From: an uncultured Faecalibacterium sp.
Lineage (GTDB): Bacteria; Bacillota; Clostridia; Oscillospirales; Ruminococcaceae
Reading direction: 5' to 3'
Assembly: GCA_937880095.1 (NCBI GenBank)
Contig: CALFLK010000028.1
Coordinates: forward strand, 1-64,000
DNA length: 64,000 nt
Made by a program: the position numbers and the translations under genes. Of the stretch, positions 6,747-14,668 are shown in pieces (the stretch's first letter is position 1; each line of letters begins with the position of its first letter). The notes under the pieces were generated by a model that was not told where the DNA came from, did not search any database, and was given only the letters and a program-made list of their open reading frames with translations.

Positions 6747-7586
6747 ATGGAGGGAGCCTATCTGCCCGGAAATATCCGGCAGCGGATGCAGGAGCTTATG
6801 AAGGAACATAAAATTACCCAGGCACAGCTGGCGACCCGCATCGGCAGCACCGAGAGCGCCATCAGCCGGTTTGTCAGCGGCAAGACCGATAAGATCAGCA
6901 CAGAACATTTGCTCCGCATTGCGAAAGTGTTTGAAGTCTCCACAGATTTCCTGCTGGGGGAAGTCAACACGCCTGACCGGACAAACTTCGATATTGAAGA
7001 ACTGGGCCTGTCGGTACAGGCAGCGCGGAATTTGTACACAGGAAAAGCCAATGCGGAGATCGTCAACCGTCTGCTGGAAAGCCCTCGCTTTGCAGAAGTC
7101 ACCTACATGATCGAGCAATATTTTGACGATACGCTGGCCGCCGGTTTTGCCGGACAGAATCAGATGCTTGCCACCCTCAGCGCCATGCTGCGCCGGAATG
7201 TGAAAACGGATGCCGCTGTGCAGGCGGCCAGAGCTGTCAACAGACAGAAAGTCCCTGTATATCAGGCCGACCTGACGATGATACAGAACACATTTATGGC
7301 GGCGCTGCGGGAAGTGAAGAAAGAGATCGGCAACGATTTCACAGTGGCGCAGTCTTTGACCAAGGGCATCACCCAGCAGATGTTCTCCGAGTTGACAAAA
7401 GGCCAGGATGTCCAGGCACCGACCATCACGCCGGAAATGATTTCCGCCGCCGTCACCCAGAGCGCGGCAGGAATGGACGGCGTGCAAAAGGAAGCGTTGG
7501 ACAAGTTTGGTCAGGCGCTGACGGATTTTCTCCAATCCACCTTAGACCACGCGCAGGAGAAGCAAAATGCCGACCCGGAGCAATGA
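6747..7586 (+). CDS. XRE-family transcriptional regulator
   Basis: 279 residues. An N-terminal HTH_3 domain (about 10-65: MKEHKITQAQLATRIGSTES, then AISRFVSGKTDKI) is followed by a long helical C-terminal region, about 200 residues, that I do not recognise. The start is ATG 6747, with AGAGG eight bases upstream. It is transcribed away from the replication operon and overlaps the sigma-like gene by 20 bases, so the two products are probably made in fixed ratio. It is likely the element's main control protein. The C-terminal part could sense a signal or oligomerise. Confidence 0.85.
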   Translation: MEGAYLPGNIRQRMQELMKEHKITQAQLATRIGSTESAISRFVSGKTDKISTEHLLRIAKVFEVSTDFLLGEVNTPDRTNFDIEELGLSVQAARNLYTGKANAEIVNRLLESPRFAEVTYMIEQYFDDTLAAGFAGQNQMLATLSAMLRRNVKTDAAVQAARAVNRQKVPVYQADLTMIQNTFMAALREVKKEIGNDFTVAQSLTKGITQQMFSELTKGQDVQAPTITPEMISAAVTQSAAGMDGVQKEALDKFGQALTDFLQSTLDHAQEKQNADPEQ

Positions 7587-8229
7587 GCAGCTGTGCAGGC
7601 TGGCGCAAGCAGGGGATACGGCTGCCCGTGACATTCTGCTGGAAAGTAATCTGGGATTCATCCGAAAAATCGCGTTGGAGCAATACCGAAGCATGGGGCT
7701 GGATGAAAATGATATTGGAATTGATTTAGATGATTTGGTGCAGGAGGGAAGTATCGGCCTGCTGAACGCGATCCCTTTGTTTGATGCCGGACGCGGCATG
7801 AAATTTCTAACCTATGCAGCACCAGCGATCCGAAACGCCATGACAGACTGCATCCGCGCCGCCCTCGCTCAATTTGAACAACGGATGGTGGATAAGAGAG
7901 ACGGCCCCGGTTTCCAGAGGGTATATCTGGATGACGTTCTCTCAGATGATGAACGGATGCTGCGAATCGAAGCTATAGCCGACCCTCACACCAAAACCCC
8001 GGAACAGATCTACATTCAAAAAGAACAGCTAACAGAATTGTATGCGGCGCTGGACAAGCTGACTGCCAGAGAGCAGACCTATTTGCTGTACCGCTATGGG
8101 TTTACCGATGGAATCGAGCACCCGCTGATCGGTGCGGCGCTCCATTTCCATCTGAGCGAGAGCCGGACAAAGAAGGTGGAGGGCAAGGCGATGGACAGCC
8201 TGCGCGAAAAGCTGCCGTGGTGGTTCTGA
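7567..8229 (+). CDS. Sigma-70-family RNA polymerase sigma factor (element-encoded)
   Basis: 220 residues. The region 2 signature is clear: LVQEGSIGLLNAIPLFDAGRG followed by FLTYAAPAIRNAM. The C-terminal part has LTAREQTYLLYRYGF and ESRTKKVEGKAMDSLREK, as in region 4. Region 3 is short. The ATG at 7567 has AGGAG seven bases upstream, inside the XRE gene. Element-encoded sigma factors of this kind probably direct polymerase to element promoters, but the target promoters are not identifiable here. It could alternatively work with the XRE partner as a coactivator. Confidence 0.85.
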   Translation: MPTRSNEQLCRLAQAGDTAARDILLESNLGFIRKIALEQYRSMGLDENDIGIDLDDLVQEGSIGLLNAIPLFDAGRGMKFLTYAAPAIRNAMTDCIRAALAQFEQRMVDKRDGPGFQRVYLDDVLSDDERMLRIEAIADPHTKTPEQIYIQKEQLTELYAALDKLTAREQTYLLYRYGFTDGIEHPLIGAALHFHLSESRTKKVEGKAMDSLREKLPWWF

Positions 8230-8737
8230 TATGATGGTAAGCAGCGGCTGACGGGGCTTTGATATACCTTTGTTTCGCAGATGACACGGCTGACAGACAG
8301 TGCATATCCGCACCGCCTGCCAGCCTTTTTCTGTCGCTTATGCTGCCCCGCAAGGGGCAACCTTTCCCGCCAGAACGCCGCAACTGTAGCCACACTTTCC
8401 GGGGTGTGCTACATTTCCGGCTGCCATCTGCTCCACAAAGGTATAACACACTAGACTTTCCTACGGAAAATCGTGTGCCACGAAACCGCCGGTTTCTTTG
8501 GATTCTTCCGGTCAAAGGGGAACGCTATCCCCTCTGAACACCCCAGACAAAGGAGAACGCTGTTCCCCTTTGGAATCTCCTTGCCAACAGGGCTTCCAAA
8601 TGTCATGATGCCTTTCGGTTTCACAGGTCAAGCTATGCGACCTTTTTCACGGCTCCTTACTGCACAAATTTCATAGGATTTTATTTTCACTAAAGGAAGT
8701 GAAAGTGTCTTAAACTGATTCAATTTTTACCACCATT
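8230..8737. other. Non-coding repeat-rich tail of the element
   Basis: 508 bases without a supportable gene. They contain TGCCCC-GCAA-GGGGCA (8344-8359), a near-perfect inverted repeat TGTAGCCACAC / GTGTGCTACA (about 8385-8413), and two related blocks, AAAGGGGAACGCT (8515-8527) and AAAGGAGAACGCT (8549-8561), the second forming a hairpin with GTTCCCCTTT (8562-8571). The texture resembles the non-coding segment behind sigma genes in conjugative elements, from memory. The right edge of the element may lie here. Confidence 0.5.
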
Positions 8738-9028
8738 TTAATTTAGGTAGTTCTGCACCAGTCCAATAAGTTTGTCAATTTTGGGGTTAGTAGTAGAGTA
8801 ATATACCTGCTTGCCGGACTTGTGCCTGCGCAGCAGTCGTTTTGCTCTCAGCAAACTGATTTGATGTGATACGGCAGAATTGGTCATGCCGGTCTGCTCG
8901 GCTAATTCACTGACACAATACTCATTTTGGGATAGCAGAAGGAGAAGTTTGACTCTGGTAGGATCGCCTAATATCTTGAAAAAGTCGGCTGTTTGCCGTA
9001 GGGTTGTTTCATTCGCAAAAGTAGCCAT
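8738..9028 (-). CDS. ArsR/SmtB-family metal-responsive repressor
   Basis: 96 residues, winged helix-turn-helix. The recognition helix region is TGMTNSAVSHQISLLR and the wing GKQVYYS. Before helix 3 it reads EYCVSELA, which resembles the CadC/ArsR metal site CVCDLA but keeps only one cysteine. The C-terminal helix lacks the Asp-His pairs of the CzrA site. The start is ATG 9028 with AGGTGA upstream. It follows the P1B-ATPase gene by 70 bases in the same direction and probably controls this module. The metal it senses cannot be called from the ligands. Confidence 0.88.
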   Translation of the reverse strand: MATFANETTLRQTADFFKILGDPTRVKLLLLLSQNEYCVSELAEQTGMTNSAVSHQISLLRAKRLLRRHKSGKQVYYSTTNPKIDKLIGLVQNYLN

Positions 9029-9098
9029 ATTCAATCACCTGTTAAAATGGGCGCAGGCTTGTTTCATCCTGCGCCCTTGGCTTTGTTTACGGGTTCAT

Positions 9099-11102
9099 TT
9101 ATAGATTCTGCACACGCAGCGCACGGATTGCATTCAGAACAGCAAGAACCATAACACCAACGTCTGCGAAAACTGCAAGCCACATATTGGCAATGCCAAT
9201 GGCAACCAAAATCAGGCAGGCAAGTTTAATAACGATGGAAAGCACTATGTTCTGATAAACGATGCGCAGACACTTGCGGGAAATTTTGACTGCCTTCGGG
9301 ATCTGCAGCGGATCATCGTCCATCAGGACTACATCGGCAGCCTCAATGGCAGCATCGGAACCCATTGCGCCCATAGCAATACCAATATCCGCACGGCGCA
9401 GCACAGGAGCATCGTTGATGCCATCACCGACAAAGGCGACTTTGTCTTTGTCAGAGGACTTATGCTCCAGCAGTTCCTCTACCTTGGAAACTTTGTCAGC
9501 AGGCAGCAGCTCACTGTACACCTGGTCAATCCCCAAATCTGAGGCCACCTTATCAGCTACCTTTTTAGCGTCGCCGGTCAGCATGACTGTCTTGCGGACT
9601 CCAGCGGCCTTCAGCGCCCGGAGAGCTTCTTTACTGTGCGGTTTCTCAATGTCAGCAATGACGATATGCCCGGCATACTCCCCGTTAAGCGCCATATGGA
9701 TAATGGTGCCGACACTGTGACAGGGAATTGGTTCGATTCCGAGACGATGCATCAGTTTATCGTTGCCTGCCGCTACTTCAACGCCGTCTACTTTCGCAAT
9801 GACACCGTTGCCGCTGATCTCCTGAATGTCGCTGACACGGGAGCGGTCAATCTCCTTGCCGTATGCACGCTGAAGGCTCTTGCTGATGGGATGGCTGGAA
9901 GCGGACTCTGCCAGGGCGGCATACTCCACCAGTTTGGCATCCTCTATCTCGTTGTGATGGATGCCGTTTACTTCAAATACTCCTTGAGTCAGTGTGCCTG
10001 TCTTATCAAAGACAACCGTTTTGACCTGCGACAGCGTTTCCAAATAGTTGGAACCTTTCACCAGAACGCCGGCCCGGCTAGCGCCGCCAATACCGGCAAA
10101 GAAACTCAGAGGGATACTGATAACCAGCGCACAGGGACAGCTGGCAACCAGGAAGGTCAAGGCACGGTAAATCCATGTCTCCCATGCAGGAGCCAGTCCC
10201 ATACCGAGCATCTGAACCAGCGGCGGAAGAATTGCCAGGGCCAGGGCCGCATAGCAGACTGCCGGGGTATAGATGCGGGCAAAACGGGAGATAAAGTCCT
10301 CGGATTTGGACTTGCGGGAGGAAGCATTCTCAACCAGATCAAGAATTTTGGAAACGGTGGATTCGCCGAATTCTTTGCTGGTCTTGATTTTCAGCACACC
10401 CGTCATGTTGATGCAGCCGCTGATGACCTCATCGCCGGTCTTGGCATCACGGGGCATTGACTCACCAGTCAGCGCAGCCGTGTTCAGCGTAGAAGTTCCC
10501 TCAACAATGACGCCATCGATGGGCACTTTCTCACCCGGCTGCACAACGATAATGCTGCCAATCTCCACTTCATCGGGATCGACCTTCTCCAATTTTCCAT
10601 CACGTTCGATGTTCGCATAGTCGGGGCGGATGTCCATCAGGTCGCTGATGTTTCGTCGGCTGCGCCCCACGGCGTAACTCTGGAACCACTCACCGACCTG
10701 GTAGAACAGCATGACGGCGATCACTTCCAGATACTCACCATTTTCATAGATTGCCAGTGCAAGCGCGCCCAGGGTAGCGACAGCCATCAGGAAGTTTTCA
10801 TCAAACACCTGACGGTTCAGGATGCCTTTGAAGGCTTTTTTCAGAATATCGTAACCGATAATCAGGTAGTCGACCAGATGAAGCGCCAAACGAACCCAGC
10901 GCCCAGCTGCGCCCAGTTGGTCAAATGCCTCTGCGCCCAAAAGCTGTAAGCCCAGCAGAAGCACGGTTGCAATCAAGATGCGCCACAGCATGACCTTTTG
11001 CTTTTTGGTCATGCCGCTATTTTTTCCCTGTCCGATGCACAGAAGGATGATAGATAAAATCGTTACAACGACCAGAAGGCCGCTTTCGATCATTTCCTGC
11101 AT
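9099..11102 (-). CDS. P1B-type heavy-metal-exporting ATPase (Zn/Cd/Pb-like)
   Basis: 667 residues. It pumps soft or divalent metal ions out of the cytoplasm using ATP. Visible features are paired N-terminal membrane helices, the actuator motif LTGES, the membrane metal site CPC in ASCPCALVISIP, the phosphorylation site DKTGTLT, the HP dipeptide in SSHPISKSL and the hinge GDGINDAPVL. CPC with this context is typical of the Zn/Cd/Pb branch (CadA/ZntA). There is no N-terminal HMA domain; that module is a separate protein encoded just upstream (11209-11427). ATG 11102 has AAAGGAG seven bases upstream. Confidence 0.93.
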   Translation of the reverse strand: MQEMIESGLLVVVTILSIILLCIGQGKNSGMTKKQKVMLWRILIATVLLLGLQLLGAEAFDQLGAAGRWVRLALHLVDYLIIGYDILKKAFKGILNRQVFDENFLMAVATLGALALAIYENGEYLEVIAVMLFYQVGEWFQSYAVGRSRRNISDLMDIRPDYANIERDGKLEKVDPDEVEIGSIIVVQPGEKVPIDGVIVEGTSTLNTAALTGESMPRDAKTGDEVISGCINMTGVLKIKTSKEFGESTVSKILDLVENASSRKSKSEDFISRFARIYTPAVCYAALALAILPPLVQMLGMGLAPAWETWIYRALTFLVASCPCALVISIPLSFFAGIGGASRAGVLVKGSNYLETLSQVKTVVFDKTGTLTQGVFEVNGIHHNEIEDAKLVEYAALAESASSHPISKSLQRAYGKEIDRSRVSDIQEISGNGVIAKVDGVEVAAGNDKLMHRLGIEPIPCHSVGTIIHMALNGEYAGHIVIADIEKPHSKEALRALKAAGVRKTVMLTGDAKKVADKVASDLGIDQVYSELLPADKVSKVEELLEHKSSDKDKVAFVGDGINDAPVLRRADIGIAMGAMGSDAAIEAADVVLMDDDPLQIPKAVKISRKCLRIVYQNIVLSIVIKLACLILVAIGIANMWLAVFADVGVMVLAVLNAIRALRVQNL

Positions 11103-11150
11103 GATAGCACTCCTTTCAATAATTGCTCAAATGTTTATTTGTTTCTGGTG

Positions 11151-11193
11151 AAAAAAGCGCCTGAAAAACCGCGTACAGTCCAGGCGCTTTTTT
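11151..11193. terminator. Terminator between the HMA protein and the ATPase
   Basis: Stem AAAAAAGCGCCTG (11151-11163) / CAGGCGCTTTTTT (11181-11193). It ends the short metal-chaperone transcript and would let only part of the transcription pass to the ATPase gene. Confidence 0.75.
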
Positions 11194-11208
11194 CGCGGTA
11201 TCCGATGA

Positions 11209-11427
11209 TCAGAGGGCAATCTCGCAGTCGGGTTCTACCTTCTTGCAGGCCTTCAGCACATTCTGCATAACTGCGCCGGGTTCCTGCCCCTCGTCAAATT
11301 CCACGATCATCTTCTGCGTCATAAAATTCACGGTAGCGGCGGCCACACCAGCAGTCTTGCGGGCAGCATCTTCCATCAGATTTGCGCAGTTTGCGCAGTC
11401 AACTTCAATTTTGTAAGTCTTCTTCAT
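11209..11427 (-). CDS. Free-standing HMA metal-binding protein (CopZ-like)
   Basis: 72 residues, a single heavy-metal-associated domain with the ferredoxin-like pattern. The metal-binding motif is DCANC, with Cys11 and Cys14. The acidic residue before the first cysteine is typical of HMA domains paired with Zn/Cd ATPases. It probably delivers metal to, or regulates, the downstream ATPase, which lacks this domain. ATG 11427, AAGGAG site upstream. Transcription starts at the divergent promoter region 11492-11520. Confidence 0.92.
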   Translation of the reverse strand: MKKTYKIEVDCANCANLMEDAARKTAGVAAATVNFMTQKMIVEFDEGQEPGAVMQNVLKACKKVEPDCEIAL

Positions 11428-11457
11428 AAGAAAAATCTCCTTTTGAAAATGATTTTT

Positions 11458-11520
11458 AACAATTAAGTGGTTGTTTAATCGTCATGACTGTAGTATAATT
11501 CACGCAGACACCAAAGTCAA
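11458..11520 (-). promoter_or_regulatory. Promoter and possible ArsR operator of the metal module
   Basis: Minus strand: TTGACT (11520-11515), a 17-base spacer and TATACT (11497-11492). An imperfect AT-rich inverted repeat, TTAACAA / TTGTTTAA (11457-11477), lies just downstream of the -10 box, where an ArsR-type repressor would act. A second small palindrome, CAGTG-TAGC-CACTG, lies at 11527-11540, ahead of the rightward ArsR gene. Confidence 0.55.
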
Positions 11521-11589
11521 TATATCCAGTGTAGCCACTGCCAAACAGGCGAAAGAAATTACCAAATGAGCGAAAAAGGAGAAATGAGC

Positions 11590-11955
11590 GTGAAAAATAA
11601 GATATTACCCCATGAACATGATGCTTCACATGATCTTGCGAATTTAGAGACAGCACTGTTTCAGGTAAGCCGGTTTGAAACCGTAGCAGATATTTTCAAG
11701 CAACTTAGCGATACCACACGGATACGCATTTTCTGGCTTTTGTGCCACACAGAGCAATGTGTTATTAACATTTCTGCCCTGCTGGATATGTCCAGTCCTG
11801 CCGTCTCCCACCATTTGCGTGCGCTCCGAAGCTGTGATCTGATCGTGAGCCGCAGAGAGGGCAAGGAAGTCTATTATAAGGCCGCAGACAATAGTCAGGC
11901 CCGGCTGCTGCATAAAACTATCGAACAGGTCATGGCGATTGCCTGTCCGGAATAA
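11590..11955 (+). CDS. Second ArsR/SmtB-family repressor
   Basis: About 121 residues from GTG 11590, which has AAGGAG eight bases upstream; an ATG at 11584 is closer than ideal to the same site. A His-rich N-terminus (LPHEHDASHD) precedes a winged HTH with SSPAVSHHLRALR and the wing EGKEVYYK. A His in the last helix (LLHKTIEQV) could belong to a SmtB-type site. It is divergent from the HMA gene across a shared promoter region, the usual place for the regulator of a metal pump. The two ArsR proteins of this module are clearly different in sequence. Confidence 0.88.
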   Translation: MKNKILPHEHDASHDLANLETALFQVSRFETVADIFKQLSDTTRIRIFWLLCHTEQCVINISALLDMSSPAVSHHLRALRSCDLIVSRREGKEVYYKAADNSQARLLHKTIEQVMAIACPE

Positions 11956-11969
11956 AGGGGGAAACTGAG

Positions 11970-12884
11970 GTGAAACAGAAGCAAAAAGAAATTTTGAAGG
12001 CTGTCCATCGTGAAACAGGGGAGCCACATGGGGAAATGACAGAGCTATATCCCGGTATTGGGATCACATTTTTTTCCGTATCCGGTCAAGACAGTTTTCG
12101 ATTCTGCCATGAGCCATTGGCTCATGTGATGGAGATCAACTATTGTATATCAGGTAAGATCGGATGGAATATGTATGGTGGGAACCAGATTTATCTTGGG
12201 TCAGGTGATTTTTCGCTGAATACAATGGATACGTGCGTTAATTCCATTGTCACTCTTCCAAACGGTTCCTGTGAAGGTATCGTGATTTGCATTGATCTGG
12301 AACAGCTGACTGATGCGCCGCCAATGCCTTTAGCAGGTTCTTCTGTCACAGGGGAACTGTTGCTCGAAAAATATTGTAAAGGCGGAACATGTACGGTGCT
12401 GGCAGGAAACGAAATTGTCCAGCAAATCTTTCAGGCACTTTATCAATCGCCGGAAGAAACGCGGACAGCATGGCAAAAAGTTAAAGTTCTGGAGCTTCTG
12501 CTCGTATTAAGCGGCATGGAAGTCAGCCGTGAAAAACACCTGACAGAGTACCGTTCAGAGCAGGTGGAGATCATCCGTCAGGTACATGACCAGCTGATTG
12601 AAAATCTTGAACAGCGGTGCTCCATCGAATCCCTGTCAAAACAGTATCTGATGAATCCAACTACCTTAAAAAATATGTTTAAGGAAATCTATGGGACATC
12701 GATTGCTGCACATATTCGTGAACACCGTATGGAAGCCGCTGCGCAGCTTCTCCAGTCCACCGATTTGAGCGTGGCAGATGTTGCCAGAAAAGTAGGGTAC
12801 GATAGTCAAAGCCGTTTTTCAGACACCTTCAAGCGTCATTTTGGCGTATTGCCAAAAGAGTATCGGAAAAATCTCAGAAAATGA
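11970..12884 (+). CDS. AraC-family transcriptional regulator (orphan)
   Basis: 304 residues. The N-terminal region is a cupin-like sensing domain (about 40-160). The C-terminal AraC domain has two HTH motifs: SIESLSKQYLMNPTTLKNMF and VADVARKVGYDSQSRFSDTF. It starts at GTG 11970, 14 bases after the ArsR stop, with AGGGGG upstream. Regulators of this sort normally sit beside transporter genes, in particular ABC exporters, but here a terminator follows and the next gene is rlmD. The operon may have been cut during rearrangement, or the target lies elsewhere. Confidence 0.88.
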   Translation: MKQKQKEILKAVHRETGEPHGEMTELYPGIGITFFSVSGQDSFRFCHEPLAHVMEINYCISGKIGWNMYGGNQIYLGSGDFSLNTMDTCVNSIVTLPNGSCEGIVICIDLEQLTDAPPMPLAGSSVTGELLLEKYCKGGTCTVLAGNEIVQQIFQALYQSPEETRTAWQKVKVLELLLVLSGMEVSREKHLTEYRSEQVEIIRQVHDQLIENLEQRCSIESLSKQYLMNPTTLKNMFKEIYGTSIAAHIREHRMEAAAQLLQSTDLSVADVARKVGYDSQSRFSDTFKRHFGVLPKEYRKNLRK

Positions 12885-12933
12885 CCATACATCGGTATGA
12901 GAGTTAGCGAAAATGAAAAGGGATAAACTCCAT

Positions 12934-12974
12934 AAAAAAGCTGTACCGCCGAGAATCTGTGGTACAGCCTTTTA
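12934..12974. terminator. Bidirectional terminator between araC-like gene and rlmD
   Basis: Stem GCTGTACC (12940-12947) / GGTACAGC (12961-12968), with A runs on the left and T residues on the right. It serves the converging AraC and rlmD genes. Confidence 0.8.
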
Positions 12975-13005
12975 AAAAGTTTAGATTTTTTGTTGTATTT
13001 ATATG

Positions 13006-14652
13006 CTATATAAGATTGTAAAATTTCAGTGCTTCCCTAATTGCGCTCTCTTTTTCTGGCGGACACTGCGGCACTTTGGCATCTTCCTTTTTCGACAAAT
13101 TATAGTTCTGCCCAACCTCCAACCCGCATTTGCGTTTTATCTGTGAGATGTACAGGGAAGATACCTTCAAGCCAGAATGCTCCAGCACATACGCCTTGAT
13201 CTGCTCATAAGTCGCGCCCTTCTGGAAACCGGACATATCCATATCCTCCAGTGAGAACTCCACCCGCACTTTCTTCGAGTCGATTTCTCCCTTGGAAAGC
13301 AAAACAACCGTCTCCACATGCTTGGTGCGGGGGAACAGGTCTACAGGATGCACTTCACCGGGGAGATAGCCGTGTTCTGCCAGATAGCGCGTATCGCGCG
13401 CAGCCGTAGCGGGGTTGCAGCTGATCATAACAATCGTGCGCGGAGCCATATCGCAAATCGCGTCCAGTGTATTCTGGTCGCAGCCCTTACGGGGCGGGTC
13501 AACCAGAACAACATCCGGGTGCAAGCCTTCAGCCGAAAGCTGCTGTGCAGCCTGACCGGCATCGGCGCAAAGGAAACGGCAGCGCTGTGCAATTTCGGCA
13601 CCCATGCGGGCAGCATTTTCATTTGCTGCGGAAATTGCTTCCGGAACAATCTCTACACCGACCAGTTCTTTGCACTGGTCCACCATGGAAAGACCGATGG
13701 TTCCCATGCCGCAATACAGATCCAGCACCAAATCAGAAGGCTTGAGCTGAGCCATTTGTGCAGCGGTTTGATAGAGCATTTCAGCCGCCGGGGTGTTTAC
13801 CTGATAAAAAGACATGGGACCCAGCTGGATAGGAACATTACACAGAGTATCCTCGATATAACCGGGACCGTACAGGACTTTATTTTCCTGACCCAGAATT
13901 ACATTGGTGTTTTTGGTATTGATGTTCCACAGAATCGTCTTGATATCCGGGAATTTTGCAAGCAGCTCTGCCATCAACGGCTTCAGGTTCGGTACCTTTT
14001 TGCTGGCACCAACCAGGCACAGCAGAATCTGTCCGCTGTGTGCGCCCTGGCGCAGGAAGATATGGCGAATCAAACCGGTATGGATGGTTTCATCGTAAGG
14101 CGGGATGGAGAAGCGATCAAAGGCTTCGCACAGGAAAGCAGCAATCTGGTTAAAGACAGCCGGCTGGAGTTTACAGTCGTCACAGGAGACGATGCGATGT
14201 GTGCGATTAGCGTAAAAACCGGTGCAGCATTTTCCGTCTTTGTCTTTGCCAACCGGGAACTGTGCTTTATTACGGTAGCGATCTACCTGCGGGGAGGGCA
14301 GTGTATCAGAAATCGACAGTGTCAGACCGCCCAATCGAGAAAAAGCACTTTCCACAAAATCTTTTTTTGCAGCCAGTTCAGCCTCATAAGACAGATGACG
14401 GAAGCAGCATCCGCCACAAGGAGCTGCAACAGAGCAATCCACGTTAATACGGTCTGCGGCAGGATTATCCAGACTTTCTACGATGCCGAAAGCATAGCTC
14501 TTGCAGTCTTTTACAATACGCGCATGGATTTCATCGCCGGGTACTGTAGCCGGGACGAAAATTGCCTGATTTTCATAGCGGCCCACGCCGTTGCCATCGC
14601 TGGAAAGACCGTGGATTGTCAAAGGAATAATATCGTTCTTTTTAACGGACAT
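13006..14652 (-). CDS. rlmD: 23S rRNA (uracil-C5)-methyltransferase RlmD/RumA family
   Basis: 548 residues. It methylates a uridine of 23S rRNA using SAM. An N-terminal TRAM domain (about 1-60) precedes the iron-sulfur cysteines (CSVAAPCGGC and CDDC), the SAM site VLDLYCGMGTIGLSM, LVDPPRKGCD and the catalytic Cys in MISCNPAT. Start ATG 14652 has AGGAG upstream and puts TRAM at the N-terminus; an upstream in-frame ATG would add 50 unlikely residues. After the usual end (HVETVVLLSK) comes an extra module of about 100 residues, ending in NYNLSKKEDAKVPQCPPEKE and a short helix. The exact target uridine cannot be fixed, since U747/U1939 enzymes look alike. Confidence 0.9.
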   Translation of the reverse strand: MSVKKNDIIPLTIHGLSSDGNGVGRYENQAIFVPATVPGDEIHARIVKDCKSYAFGIVESLDNPAADRINVDCSVAAPCGGCCFRHLSYEAELAAKKDFVESAFSRLGGLTLSISDTLPSPQVDRYRNKAQFPVGKDKDGKCCTGFYANRTHRIVSCDDCKLQPAVFNQIAAFLCEAFDRFSIPPYDETIHTGLIRHIFLRQGAHSGQILLCLVGASKKVPNLKPLMAELLAKFPDIKTILWNINTKNTNVILGQENKVLYGPGYIEDTLCNVPIQLGPMSFYQVNTPAAEMLYQTAAQMAQLKPSDLVLDLYCGMGTIGLSMVDQCKELVGVEIVPEAISAANENAARMGAEIAQRCRFLCADAGQAAQQLSAEGLHPDVVLVDPPRKGCDQNTLDAICDMAPRTIVMISCNPATAARDTRYLAEHGYLPGEVHPVDLFPRTKHVETVVLLSKGEIDSKKVRVEFSLEDMDMSGFQKGATYEQIKAYVLEHSGLKVSSLYISQIKRKCGLEVGQNYNLSKKEDAKVPQCPPEKESAIREALKFYNLI

Positions 14653-14668
14653 AATTTCTCCTATATGA

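Larger units (their letters stand above)
530..8700. mobile_element. Integrative mobilizable element (approximate limits)
   Basis: A contiguous block holds a large serine recombinase, a MOBV-type relaxase, replication proteins and an element-type XRE/sigma regulator pair, between a tRNA gene and chromosomal genes. There are no type IV secretion genes, so it would need a helper for transfer. The ends are inferred. The left end should lie between the terminator at 494-529 and the recombinase stop at 615. The right end is somewhere after the sigma gene at 8229. The metal module to 12884 could be cargo, which would extend the element to about 12930. Large serine recombinases leave only a very short core repeat, so att sites cannot be read here. 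Confidence 0.6.

Noticed and set aside
8094..8515. Leftward reading frame opposite the sigma gene end and the repeat region
   Set aside because: It overlaps a clear sigma-factor gene and is basic and Cys/Ser-rich, as chance frames in palindromic DNA are.
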